A DNA stretch of 64,000 nt from Glossina fuscipes (lineage: Eukaryota; Arthropoda; Insecta; Diptera; Glossinidae). Both the position numbers and the translations under genes were made by a program. Below the pieces are notes generated by a model, which was given only the letters and a program-made list of their open reading frames with translations, had not been told where the DNA came from and searched no databases. Shown piece by piece: positions 47,640 through 59,070 of this stretch (positions are counted from its first letter, which is position 1; every line of letters begins with the position of its first letter). The stretch is taken from the NCBI RefSeq assembly GCF_014805625.2, contig NW_023998459.1, forward strand, positions 1,421,934 to 1,485,933, written 5' to 3'.

Positions 47640-48130
47640 TTTTATTTTTTTGTTGTTCCTTGCGAGACGGGGGCGGGGGTTGCCAATTTGTGAACGCACC
47701 TCTATCGCAGAGGCGTGGATTTGTTGGGCAGGGCGCCAAATAAAAAGGGGGTAACGGGTGGAAGGGCCGACAGGGGTGCCTAACATCGCGGTGTACCCGG
47801 TGTTAGTAGAAAGTTTCCGGGTCTCTGACACTTGAAGTAAGTGGGGATCTTCATTATACTGAGCAACAACTATGAGAGATTCATGGGTAGCTTGGTGTCC
47901 GAGTGATCAGCATCTTTTTAAAAAGGGGAGCGGGAATTCCTGAACAGTACGCCTAGCAAAGCCATGCATTTAAAAAATGAAGGGGTCCGATCCTTCAGGA
48001 GTAGAAAATTTGTTTTTTCTGGCTTTCGGGGTCCGGCCATAAGTAGACGAATGGGGTTGCCGGAGCTCAAAGCGTTGCACCCGCGCCATGCTCCTCTACA
48101 GCGGAATTAATTGGTTAAAAAGCAAGACAA
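47640..48130. other. GC-rich block within LTR element
   Basis: About 500 bases with clearly higher GC than the surroundings (runs such as ACGGGGGCGGGGG) and a small hairpin CCTCTATCGCAGAGG at 47700. No protein motif is legible. It may be untranslated leader of the LTR element or an unrelated insertion. Confidence 0.45.
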
Positions 48131-49006
48131 ATATATTTAAAGCTAGGGCGTATTCTTTTTTTTGAACGTTCAAAAAAAAAAAAATTTCGTTGTGCAACAA
48201 TACTTTATGAGTTTATTTTTTTTTATATAAAAGAAGAATTTCTTTACGGCATTTTGTACAAGCAAAATTAATGCTCGAAAAAGAAAATTGTTTTTCTCCA
48301 CGCTGCAATTCTGCATCAGTTAAGGAAAATAACTTTTATAATTAAATGTTTATATTTAGTAATTTCATATTACGTTTTTTTTGAAACTTTTAAAATATCA
48401 AAGAGAGATGGCCGTGTGATAATATCCTATTGGCTTCACATAGTATTTTTCATAAAGAAAATCTCTGTACACCGTTTTATATAAGCAAAGTGCAAAATTA
48501 ACTCACGAGGAAAAAAAGGAGTCTTTTTTTTTGTGTTTTGCTGCAGTTCAAATAATCTTTATAATTAAAATTTTTTTATTTAAAAATTTTGTTAATTTTT
48601 TTTGCTGCAATTATATATTGGATTAGAAAAATGATCTTTAATTTTTAAATTTATGAATTGAAAAATTTTTATTAATATTTTTGCTAAAATTCAATATGGG
48701 ATAGGTAAAATAATGTTTATATTTTATTTATTTTGTTTTTGTATAATTTCTCACATCGATCAGCTTTGTTGAACACACTTTGTCACAAGCACCCAAATTC
48801 ACAGTATTACGTATATCTGCAATATCTCGATCATTTCTCAGTTGAGATGCCCATATTGGTCAGCTTAGTTTCTTTTTGTTTCTCTTGGCCCTCCTTCACG
48901 CTTGCTTCACCTTTACCGTGTCCTCGAATGCTGGTTTCGACCTTATTGTGTTTGTGTTTCTGCTTACTTTAGTGGAGTCGCGGGGTAGGCTAAGCGGCTT
49001 CTCAGG

Positions 49007-49735
49007 GTGACTAACCTTTTTAAGAACCCTAGCTTCGGCAGAAACAGTACTTCGCAAAAGGCTAACTTAACACCAGCGACAGGATTTGATCGGAAGTTTC
49101 AACGATTTAAACTCAGGAAGCACAATACCATCGAAGAGTATCCCACCAGCAGCAGTTCAGCGAGACTTTTCGAAAGTTTTGTAAAGAAAGTGGACAACCT
49201 TTTCGAAATGCCAAACGGCGAATCGCTGAACAGCTCCCACTACATAGTCGGGAACATCTTGGGAGATAGCAGCACCAGTAACTAACAAGGCCCACAAGCA
49301 GAAGCGGTCAATCCCAATAAACAACTGGTGGACGTGCTAAGACAGCAAAACGAAGCACTGCTGAGTTGCACGCCGGAAATCGGAAATCTGGAAAAGTAGA
49401 GATATACTAAAGTCAGGTAAAGTCAAATGAGATATGCCGTAGGGGCGCAAAATATTAGGATTGCAGCAACAACATTTACGCCTAATCAGCATGCTGTATC
49501 CCACACAAAAGTACACCGGAACGGCAGTCCTAAAACAGTGCGGCAAAACCAACAAGCAGAAGCTCCTATGACCAACGACGAAAGCACCCGAAGACGAAAT
49601 ATAGACCTGAAGATTTTAGTATCTAACATGCTTACTATGAAATCTGTAAAAAAGCTTTTGAGTAACCTAATCCATGCCCTGACCACATTGCTTTTACCTC
49701 GCCTCTCCGCCACCCATATCCAATCTTATCACTAA
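49007..49735 (+). pseudogene. Gag-like region of LTR element
   Basis: The frame 49007-49285 (92 codons) is hydrophilic, serine- and lysine-rich, with no membrane segment; after a stop the coding-looking composition continues to about 49735, with a glutamine/asparagine-rich piece (SHTKVHRNGSPKTVRQNQQA). No zinc knuckle or major homology region is legible. Position upstream of pol and on the same strand suggests a decayed gag, but part of it lies in a segment repeated at 53.59 kb, so some may be LTR or leader. Confidence 0.4.
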
Positions 49736-50305
49736 CTTAAAACGAATTAGTATAATATTACCGATACAAAATTGTGCTCTGGGTTAAGGATTAATTTCTT
49801 AAAACGACTTACCACAACCGCCATAGCTGAAAGGTGCTTTGATTACTTATAAGTGCTAGAATTATCGCAAAAAAAGAGAAGGATTAATATTAAGGTACTA
49901 ATACTCGAAAGATAAGCCAAGGATTGCTTCCCTCATAGAGACGGTGTGCTCCGGACGTTACGCCGGACGATTTAACTTCCTTCGTTCCTACTTTTACTGC
50001 TTATATTTCTTCTTTCCCTTTTTGCTTCAGGCCCCTTTTTTTTCTCGGTATCAAAAGATTTGGAAAATCCTGTTATCGTTTCCTTGAACGACACAACGCA
50101 ATAGCTATCCTTTCGTTAAGTCGCGATGGCACAGCAAAACTACGATTATTTTAAATTCTCCCAACGAAAAAAGAATTTGCACGCTAGAAGAACCCGCGGA
50201 GCGCCATCTTTTTTTTTCTTCTTCTCAAAAAACGTGTCAATATAGAACCAAAACGATCATATAGCAACCAAAATTGATTTGTAGATTTTGTTGTTGTTTT
50301 ACACC

Positions 50306-50633
50306 AGAGTCACAAGTTTTTATACACGTGCCATTTTCAGCAAGAATTCATTAAATTAATTGGAATAATTCCATCGATATATGGATTGCATCGAAGTGAA
50401 ATTTTTTCCTTTAAATATTATTATAATTTCTTAATAACACTGTTAAAGATCGCTTTTAAAAATTTTGCTCAAAGTCACAATTTTTATTCACATGCCATTT
50501 TCGGCAAGAATTCATTAAATTAATTGGAATAATTCCATCGATATATGGATTGCACGGAAGTGAAATTTCTCCCTTTAAATATTATTATAATTTCGTAATA
50601 ACACTGAGAGATATCTTTTAAAAATTTTGCTAA
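50306..50633. repeat. 165-bp tandem duplication
   Basis: Two copies, about 50306-50470 and 50471-50633; AGTCACAA at 50308 and 50473 marks the period. Long exact runs are shared (AAGAATTCATTAAATTAATT, GGAATAATTCCATCGATATA). The high identity shows it is younger than the decayed pol beside it. Confidence 0.93.
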
Positions 50634-50849
50634 AAAAACACAGAAAGTAAAAAAAAGCAGGTGACTCTACGCCATTATCCTGCCAAAAAAAAAACCTCTT
50701 TTTTTCAGAGTTCCCTAAGTTTCTCTTTTTTTCTTTATTCCTACGCGCCGCTTGTCGCTTTTTCAAGGTTGCCAAGGTTTTCCTTTTGCTTTCTTTTTTT
50801 TTTCTCTCCCCACTACAGTGCCTGTTACAAGCAGGGTAACAGGAGCTGG

Positions 50850-51530
50850 AATTCCCCAATGACATTGGTACGCAAGGGTGCGAAAAATCGCCTATGTTTA
50901 GTTGCGCGGAAGGTGAACCACCGAACCGTCAAGGACGCATACCCACTGTCATATATCGAAGGTCTACTTAGCCGGATGCAAGACACCCATTATATCTCCG
51001 AATCAATCTAAAGGATGCCATTTAACAGATCCCACTAGGAATGAAATCAAGAGAAAATACAGCATTCACGGTGCTAGGGAGACCGCTATACCAATTACGG
51101 TGATGGACAAGGTCATACCCGACTGCCTTCGAGAAAATGTTTTCGTTTATCTTGACGACTTATTAGTCTGCTCACCCGACTTCAATCATCAAGTGATGTA
51201 CTTAGCCATGGTGGCAGTGCTAATCTAACCATTATCATTAGTAAGAAGAGGTTCTGGTATAGAGGTGTAAAATACCCTGCGTTTATAGTAGGAAAAGGAC
51301 GCTTGAAAACAAATCCAGCTAAGGGAGACGCTATGACCAATTTTGTTGTACCCAAAACTTCTAAGCAATTAAGGTTCATCGGCGAGACCAATTGCTATCG
51401 TCGTTTCATCTCCAACTACGCAACGATCGCGGGACCACTTCATGATTTCCTCACCAAAGGTCGAGTGAAAAACTTTTCATAGTCAGATAAAGCTCCAGAA
51501 TCGTTCGATCAGCTAAAAAGGTGCCTCATC
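50850..51530 (+). pseudogene. RT domain of Gypsy-type element
   Basis: RT remnant in three frames. It opens with SPMTLVRKGAKNRLCLVARK and VNHRTVKDAYPLSYIEGLLS (50857-50970), the typical start of Gypsy RT. RENTAFTVLGRPLYQL (about 51050-51100) is followed, in another frame, by VMDKVIPDCLRENVFVYLDD (51099-51160) with the catalytic YLDD. The conserved FGLCNA segment that should lie between them is deleted. Later TNFVVPKTSKQLRFIG and YRRFISNYATIAGPLHDFL belong to the RT/RNase H connection. Inactive. Confidence 0.88.
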
Positions 51531-51860
51531 ACCGCACCAGTCCTAGTTACGTCTGCTTTCAAGAAGCACTTTTACATCCAATGCGAAGGGTCAAGAGAGG
51601 GAGTAGGAAGAGTGCTATTCCAGGAAGACGAGGACGAACATGAAAGACCGATCAGCCAATCTAAGCGTTCAAAAGTTTCGGCCTTCCTTTCACAATTATC
51701 ACTGATCATACCAGCCTGAAATGGTTTATGTCATAAAAAGACCTGCCAGGAAGACTAGCTAGGTGGAGTCTCAAGCTACAGCTGTTTGACTTTACACTTG
51801 AACATCGCAAGGGGAGTTAGAATATTGTTCCAGACTCGCTTTTGCGATATTAGAAGTTAA
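51531..51860 (+). pseudogene. RNase H domain of Gypsy-type element
   Basis: Readable blocks are LITAPVLVTSAFKKHFYIQC (51530 onward; the expected DAS after C is replaced by EGS), VGRVLFQEDEDEHERPI, then after a deletion TDHTSLKWFMS and GRLARWSLKLQLFDFTLEHR (51700-51810). The middle of the domain, including the usual TExE segment, is missing. The end runs into IVPDSL before the integrase. Confidence 0.82.
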
Positions 51861-53111
51861 TGACAGCCTGCTCGACGTTTACCTAAAATCTCCGCACTTT
51901 ACCTCCGAAGAGTATGATCAAATAAGACGTTCAGTCGAAAAGAAAAAAGGCAACCTTCCAGACATCTACGTATCTGACGAATTAGTTTGCAAAAAAACAG
52001 GTTTCAGTACGCGAGATGATGTCGGGGATGACAACACGTGGAAATTGTGGGTACCAAAGGAATTTCGACCCCACTTAATGTCAGCGACTCGTTCGCCACC
52101 ATCCTCGGGGCATGGAGGGATATTCAGCGGGTATTTCTCTTTTATCCTGGAGCGGATAAAAGAGAAGTACTACTGGCCCGGGATAGCAACAGAAGTGAAG
52201 GACTTAGTTAAGACCTGTGAACTAAGCTGTTGTAGTAAAACCCAGAAACCACCTATGGAAAAGCAATAGATCACCGAAAGGCCGTTTCAGCGTCTATATA
52301 TTGATTCCATGGGACCATATACGAGCACGAAAGACGGCAACACTAGTATATTCCTTTGCCTAGATCATTTCTGCAAGTTCGTGCTACTCAAACTGATGAG
52401 AAAGACTAGCGCCGAGGAAGCTATCAGACACTTGGAACAAGACGTTTTCCGTATGTTCAGAGTGCCTGAAATGATGCATTCTGACAATGGCAAGCAGTTA
52501 ATTTCGGTGAATTTACAGGACTTTTTAAGAAAATATTAAGTCCAACATATAAGGACAGCGCTCTCCGCGCCACAAGCAAACGCTGCTGAACGAATCAACG
52601 GATCCATATTGCAAATAATACGATCAAATGTCCCGGAAGATCAGAAGACGAGGGACACCCATCTCACCGACGTTGCTTTCTCCTTGCGAAGTGCTGAACA
52701 TAGTGCCATAGGTATGACACTTTTCTATGCGCTTTTTGGGCTGAGCATGATGCAACGCGGGTACTCATACAAATTAGCTCGGAAGCTAGAAAGAATCCGA
52801 GGTAATGATGCCAATATTAGGTTCATGCCCGAGAAATTAGATTCGTGGGAGACGTTATCAGCGAGAGACTGAAGCAGGCGTACGAAAAGAACCGACGGAC
52901 CGACAAAACTCGAAGTAGACTGATTCAGTTCCAAGTAGGACAGGTAGTGTATAGAAGAAATTTCTGGGTAAAAAACTTGGCGGAAGGGTATAACTCAAAG
53001 CTGGCCAAAGCAAACATTCTCTGTTTAGTTACCAAGGCGATAGAGAATTCCTTGTACGAAACAGGGAGGAAGCTCGGGGCATACCACGCCAAAGATATAT
53101 TTTCCGCTTGA
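51861..53111 (+). pseudogene. Integrase of Gypsy-type element
   Basis: Three consecutive frames (52045-52269, 52309-52539, 52609-53111) cover an integrase with few lesions. The N-terminal zinc-binding region has GHGGI and CELSCCSKTQKPP (about 52110-52250). The catalytic core has first Asp in IDSMGPY (about 52299-52320) and second in MHSDNGKQL (about 52475), with Glu in the NAAERING stretch (about 52577-52600). The C-terminal region ends with GYNSKLAKANILCLVTKAIE and stops at 53109. In-frame stops at 52267 and 52537 and a frame change near 52860 disable it. Confidence 0.88.
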
Positions 53112-53144
53112 ATCCCTTGCAGGCACCGTCGAATCTTAGGCACC

Positions 53145-53190
53145 GCCCGGCTAGCTCGGTCGGTAGAGCATGAGATACTTAATCTCAGGA
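53145..53190 (+). tRNA. tRNA-Lys(CUU)-like 5' fragment
   Basis: GCCCGGCTAGCTCGGTCGGT, then AGAGCATGAGA, loop TACTTAA (anticodon CTT) and TCTCA form a recognisable acceptor 5' strand, D arm and anticodon arm of tRNA-Lys. The T arm and 3' acceptor strand that should follow are not recognisable (no GTTCGA box B). It lies between the integrase end and the right LTR, so it is a fragment or pseudogene and not a functional tRNA. Confidence 0.7.
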
Positions 53191-53315
53191 CGTGCGCCCA
53201 AGCCTCCTGTGGTTGTCAGTGTATTAACAGCTAGTCGGTCCGCGTACTATTTGACGCAAACATTTCATATTGCCAGCGATATCGATGGGTCCGAGCTGTG
53301 ATGTCCTCGTACAAA

Positions 53316-53700
53316 TGTAGCGTAGGGATTCTGTCGGTCTGCTTTGACCACTACTCTATAGCATTAGAGTAAGTAAGACCGTAATAACTCTTTGCCGTTA
53401 GATGAAATCACGTTTTGCAAGAATAGCTGTTTACCGTTATTCAAGGAGAAAAGCAAATTATTTTTACTTCTTTTTTTGTTCGCATGTTTCCGGCCTGGCT
53501 CTTCGGATGGGGTGCGTCCAAATAGAATGTATTCAGATACGGGATAGGTTCTTGCTTCGCTACAATATTTCATTATTTTAAATAAAACATGCTTACTAAA
53601 AATTTTGAAAAAAACTTTTGACTAATATAAATCTATGCCCTAACCATACTACTTTTACCTCGCCCCTCCGTCATCCACAGGAAGTCTTACCAGTATTTTA
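53316..53700 (+). repeat. LTR-like region, right copy
   Basis: Begins TGTAGCGTAGGGATTCTG and shares about 100 bases with 46368-46470. From 53587 to 53689 it matches 49626-49728 (ACATGCTTACTA, then CTTTTACCTCGCC(C/T)CTCCG). Weaker similarity seems to continue on both sides to about 54150. The 3' end of the LTR is not defined. Confidence 0.65.
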
Positions 53701-54499
53701 ACTTTTAATAGTAATACATTTTTTTTTTTTTATTTTTCCAACGAAAGTATTTTAAAATTAAAAAAAAAAAATGTTTAATATTAAGGAAATATCATTCAAA
53801 AGAAATGACAATTATTGATTCGACCTCTTAGAGATACCACGCACAAACCGGTGTGAAGAGGAGTGCTCCTTTAACGTTTTATTGATTCTTTCGTGCTTTA
53901 CACTTCTTCTTTAACATTAGCTTGTTAATTTTTTTCTTTTTTTTTTTTAGCTTTGAGATTTTGTCTCCTATTTATATGACACAGTTCTTAATAATGTAAG
54001 AAGAAATTGTTTGTCGGTTTTTTAAAAAAAAATTAGAAACCTCTTTTATTGTTTCCTTGTTTAACATTAATAGCTATCTTTCCTCTAATTTCAATCATTC
54101 TCTTTTTATTTAAAGGTCTCTCGTGCAACATCCGCAGCCGACCAACAATTTAGCTAAATCAATTTACACCTTTCTTTTTAAAAGTTTTCTCCTTTTCATT
54201 TGCATTAATAATCTGCACATTCATCCTCCAATTTTTTATGGCCACAACCTAGCGATCGTTGATTCCTGCAGTCTGTCGTGAACGTTAGTTCTTCTTGATT
54301 TTCGTTTTTTTTTATTAAAGTCGTTTCGCATTAAAGATGGGATTTCAAATATCAAAGTAAAATTTTAAGGCGACACATTTGCACATCTTCCCAGGTTTTT
54401 TTTTTTATATTTTTTTTTTTTTATATCACGATTCAGCGAATATATGGTCGGAATTTTTTTTATTTTTCTTTTCCCAAAAAAAAAACTCAAACCTCCTTC

Positions 54500-56230
54500 T
54501 TTTTGCCCAAACACATTTGCAGCCTTTTCTTCATATAAGGATCATCAAGTCCTTAGACAACCTCTTTATAAAACCAAGCGCGGACCTAGCTTTGCTTATC
54601 GAGAGCTCAATAAGCAAGTTAAAATTTAATTTATGGTCATATAGAACGCTTAAATCTGTGAACGATTCGACGTCCTCCAACTTGTGCGAATCAATCAAAT
54701 ACTGAATAATGAATGACTTCTTTCTTGAGAAAGACAGCTTCTTACATTTATTTAGATTTAGTTTCCGAAGATTCAAAGAGCACCGTGCAACCAAATTATT
54801 CAAGTCACTATGTAGCTGATGTGATTGCGATTCTGCGGAGAAGAAGAAACCAGTTTCACATCATCAGCTTATTAACATCTGGCTGGAATTCACCGATGGG
54901 AGATCATTAATGTATGGGACCTAAGCAGCTGCCTTGTGGTACGCCATACGTCACGCGAAATTCATCCGAGGTGATGAATTTAAACAAAACCCTGAATGAT
55001 CTAGTGTGCAGATACGAGCTTATGCTTTTCACTAAATAGAAAGGGAAACCAGAGGCTTGGAGATTAAAGTTAATTAAGTTATGGTTAACCAAGCCAAGGC
55101 ACTCAACTTGGTAATGCATCTACAAATTGTCTACTTCCACTTTTGTGAGAAGGAATAAGGAAAAAAGTTTCCAAAGCAAAGGGAAAGTACCTTAATTCAA
55201 GGACTTGTTAAAAATCTTTGCGATAACACCGCATAGCTGGCCAGCACAAGATACATATGATAGAATTAAATCAGGTGAAGGTAGGGAGCTCAACCCTTCA
55301 AAATTGTCAGTTTCAGAAATGACCAAATTAGGAATTAAAACCAAATTAGTAATCGGATATCGATAGTTTGCTGATAAATTGAAATTAGCAGTCGAAAAGT
55401 TTTGTCGGAAGTATTCCGCAAAGAGATTTGTTGTTTCTACATCCTCTGAGGACTCAGAGCCATTAAAAGAAAGATGCGAGGGATTTATGGAGATTTTTCT
55501 TTTGGAATTAACGGACTTAATAAAGTATTGAGGATTAGCAAACAGAGAGGATTTAACAAACTGAAGGTATCTGCAATAATATTGGTGATTGAGTTAATTA
55601 AATTTATTCCTTGATGTAGAAGAGGCAAAATAATCATAAGCAGAACAACTTTTATTTTGAAAACTTTGTTTTTCCTATTTTTGTAATATTTACCACAGGA
55701 ACAGCCAGGGGGAGAGGCGCATTGGTTACTTTTATTAATATTTTTTGGCGATGTACACAGCCTGGACTACATTGGGAGGAGATACTCTAGCCATTTCAAC
55801 ACACCTAGAACGAAGGAGACCTCCAAACTTATTTAGTTTTTTCTTATTAGCGGCTAACTCAACGATAGCGGAAACGGTAGGGAAAGGATGGATCACTAAC
55901 ATCAGTCGACGAACCAGATTTAGGCGAAGGCGGAGGTGAATTATCACACGCTACACCACAAGTCGACACTCATTGAACAATGCGTTGATTTTTTAAATTT
56001 CCCACACAAGGTAATGCATTGTTCAGAAATCCCAATCTTTGTCTTCGTGAACAGCTGACAAACGTTAACATCCCGCTTCCTGCAGTCGGGACATGACCAA
56101 TGTGAATCCCTCGAAGGATCAAGGACTGCATCTGTAGCAATGCCTTTGATACCTGCAGACTTCGCATGACAAAAGCATTCGCACAGCTAATGTGTAATGA
56201 AACGTGCAGATACAGTACCTGTTTTTGTTC
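54500..56230 (-). mobile_element. Family A LINE, long decayed copy with ORF1 part
   Basis: Minus-strand copy in the order ORF1 end (56220-55980), intervening broken coding (55950-55730), linker and RT fingers (55720-55130, closely similar to 9.25-8.63 kb), RT palm start with YGVPQGSCLGP (55119-54907), and thumb with LNLNKCKKLSFSRKKSF and VESFTDLSVLYDHKLNFN (54803-54531). The catalytic YADD region is damaged. No 3' UTR or tail follows, so the 3' end is lost. Confidence 0.83.
55985..56190 (-). pseudogene. ORF1 PHD-like finger of family A LINE
   Basis: In one minus frame a cysteine/histidine cluster reads CECFCHAKSAGIKGI, then PSRDSHWSCPDCRKRD, and continues to CITLCGKFKKSTHC. The HWSCPDC ending, preceded by an HAKxAG segment, is the layout of a PHD finger, a domain present in ORF1 proteins of some dipteran LINEs. 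One expected cysteine is replaced by serine (HAKS). The frame is open about 65 codons before TGA. Confidence 0.6.
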
Positions 56231-56599
56231 GACATAATTTAAAAAACACTCCTTGTCAAAAAGTAACAGGCAAGAGATTAAAGACAGCAGAGGAAGAAAT
56301 TGTGGAAAAAAGGCTAGCATCGCACACAAAAATGGTCTCTCGAATCAGACGTAAACGTCGCACTAGTAAGAACACAGTAAATAAAGAGCAAGCTGCTCCT
56401 GCTTAGTGAGAAAAACCGTAAACACGCAAAAAAAGTAAAAACAAGAAAGAGACATATTACGGAGAGCAGCAAGTGCTGATCACAAAAACCAAAACGAATA
56501 TTATGACAAAAAGATCAATGTAATTCAATTAATTTAAACACTTTATAATTAGCTATTCTTTAAACGCGTATGAAGATAAAAAGTAAGAAGACAGGAAAA

Positions 56600-57885
56600 A
56601 GAAATTGTATTGGTTTTGATTTCTCACATTTTAGATAATTACGTTTTACGTGTTTTAAGGTCTTTAAAATATAGTTCTGCGCCTGGACCTGATGAGATTC
56701 CATCATGTATACTTGAAACATGCTCTGTCGAGCTATGTGGTGTTACTTCAATTTTTAATCAATCTTTGAAATCAAGTTTTTTCCCTTTGTGTTGGAAGAG
56801 CATTTTCCTTATTCCACTTTACAAATGTGAATATAGATTTAACGTAGAGAGCTAGCGTGGAGAGGTATCGCCAAGTTGAGTGTCTTATCTAAATTGTTTG
56901 AGCGAATTGTTACTAAGCGTCTAGTTTTTTCTATTAAATCTTCTCTTCCAGCATGGCTTTCAGAAAGGAAAATTTATTGCCACGAATCTTTAGAGTTTAC
57001 TTGCCATGGTTTTAAGATTTTTTTAGTGGTTCTCACGCGGATATCGTACATACTGATTTTGGTAAAGCACTTGACTTAGTTAACCATAACTTATTGATGC
57101 TCAAACTTTATGCTTCGCTTTCCACTTAGTGAAATGGATACGCTTTTACCTGCGTAACAGATCACTCAAGGTTCCGTCTAACTTCCTCATCGTATCATAT
57201 GAATTTAATACATTATTTATACATTAATAACCTCGTCTCGGTAGTACGAATACGTAATAGAATATGTGTTCGCAAAGTCTCCTCTTATAGAGCCTGCGGA
57301 GGATTCCTTGTGGGTGTAGCGTATTTTGCCCGACTGCAATGCGCTAATTCTTCATTCCTCTTGCCAAGTTAATCGCCTAAAAAAGTCCCTGATTAAATAT
57401 TTGCGATTGAAACGCTGTTCGTATTGTTCAGATCAAGAATGATTCTTTCTTTATTTCTCATCTCTTATTTATACTTATTTTCTAGCTTCTTAGTTTTCTA
57501 CTTATGTTTACGTACATCTTACTTAATTTTGTGATCAGCATAATTGTAAATTTACAATTTGGGGTGTTGGTACATACAATTCGAAGGGATTTGAAACTTG
57601 TCATAATTTCTTGTTTTATTTTATTAAGTTTTGCTTACTATTTTGATTGGTAACACACTTCAAGTGGACGCACACTTGCAACTGTATGCAGTCACACTAC
57701 AACTCAGTTATTACTGTTATATTTTTTTTCTTTACCTCCCCTTGCGTAAATGACACTAGTTTTTAATATTAATTAGTACAAGATTTACTTCTAAGAGTCA
57801 ATTGAATGCGACTGTTCATTTATTTTAGTTCAGTAATGTTCAAGTAAATAAAAAAAAGTAAAATAAAATAAATCCGTTTGGGAAA
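56600..57885 (+). mobile_element. Family A LINE, plus-strand copy with 3' tail
   Basis: RT of family A on the plus strand. YSSAPGPDEIPSCILETCSV (about 56670-56730) and FPLCWKSIFLIPLYK give the fingers; KLFERIVTKRL and FQKGKFIATNL follow in other frames. YRTY..ALDLVNHN-type sequence (about 57040-57090) marks the palm. The C-terminal half is mostly deleted or unreadable. The 3' UTR with GAATGCGACTGTTCATTTAT and the tail AAATAAAAAAAAGTAAAATA end near 57880. It lies head to head with the minus-strand copy, about 370 bases apart. Confidence 0.82.
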
Positions 57886-58970
57886 AAACATTCGTTTTCT
57901 TTCGTAAAAGCATTCAATTTCTGAGTTACATCTAAAGCAATGATTTCACATTTTACAGAGAGATGGTCGCATTTAAAATGATTCTCTTAATTTCTCTTCA
58001 CATGCGTTTGTCATGCTTTCAATGATGACGACATCTTTATCCATAATTAATTTAAGATTTTTATTGTCTTGTCTAAGCGGGAAATCGGTAGATAATATTT
58101 CATTTATGGCAAAATATAACATAGTCAAAATATATTTTTTTGACCTCTGAAACACATACCCCAGCACTTTCGATTTATATATGCATATAACACCATTCAA
58201 ATTTTGCGTTTATATTTTCAGCGGCTAAGTTTCATATTAAGCTACATTGGCTGCGCGTGTGTATAAATCCAATAAAACTTTTCTCGTTTAGCCGTACGTT
58301 TACTTCGAAGTACTTATCAAAATAATGGTCATTTTGGTCATTAGGAAGGGCAAGAGTTTCAAATAAAAGACAGTTATAGAAAAAGAAAAATTGCTGATAA
58401 AGAAAAAAGAGATACAGATTTTTGGAAATCTTGTAGCAATGGGAAAACACTGTTATTAGACAAATTTATAAAAAAGCTTTGTGTATATGCATAGCTAATA
58501 CTGGGAGGTAATCATGCAGGCGACATTCACCAATAAAATCTAATCATCTAAGCAACTTTGCGGGTGATGGTCATTAAAAATGCTCACTGAAGACAATAAA
58601 ATTGCTGTCGCTGAGAACAAATGTGCATTAGCATTGAATATAAATGAAGAAGAGTTATCACAAATCTCTCTTTTAAAGTGGCGTTTGTAGAAAAACGGCT
58701 GTAAAGAAAAAATATAAAGAGCTGTTAGAGAATCGATTTTTATTTTCTTTTGAAAATTCCAAATTTAAACTTGCGAATTTGTGTAAATTATGAACAAAAA
58801 GAAAAAACAGTTTGGTACAAGTGTAGTTAAAAGATTCAGAAATAAAACTTTGGGCGGTCTGAAACAATGGACAGTAATTGCAGACACTAAGGTTTAACCA
58901 AAAATTTGGTATTAAGTAAGTAATTGAATTTTGACAATAAACGACCAATATAATATTTTTCTATATATTA
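57886..58970. other. Non-coding stretch
   Basis: No supported gene. Minus-strand frames at 57973-58200, 58232-58450 and 58673-58948 show no recognisable motif. Confidence 0.4.
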
Positions 58971-59070
58971 CAGCGAATGAACGTCTTCATGGATGGTGTA
59001 AAATGAAGCAATTTTCATTAATGGGAAAGTAACACACACACCTAAACGGAATGGCAGTAAGTAATCTAAA

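Larger units (their letters stand above)
46368..54200 (+). mobile_element. Gypsy-type LTR retrotransposon, decayed
   Basis: A plus-strand Ty3/Gypsy-class element of Osvaldo/Ulysses style. Parts seen: a repeated terminal segment at 46368-46470 and 53318-53421, primer-binding-site-like TGGTGCCCAACG at 47231, a gag-like frame at 49007, RT with YLDD at about 51150, RNase H, and integrase to 53111. Stops, frameshifts and deletions occur in every domain. A second repeated pair (49626-49728 and 53587-53689) does not sit at the same distance from the first pair, so the left side has either an insertion of about 3 kb in its LTR or two nested copies. Confidence 0.75.

Noticed and set aside
56197..56406. 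Lysine/arginine-rich 69-codon plus frame between the LINE copies
   Set aside because: Starts inside the antisense of the LINE ORF1 region and has no family match; probably a chance frame, though noted in the findings.
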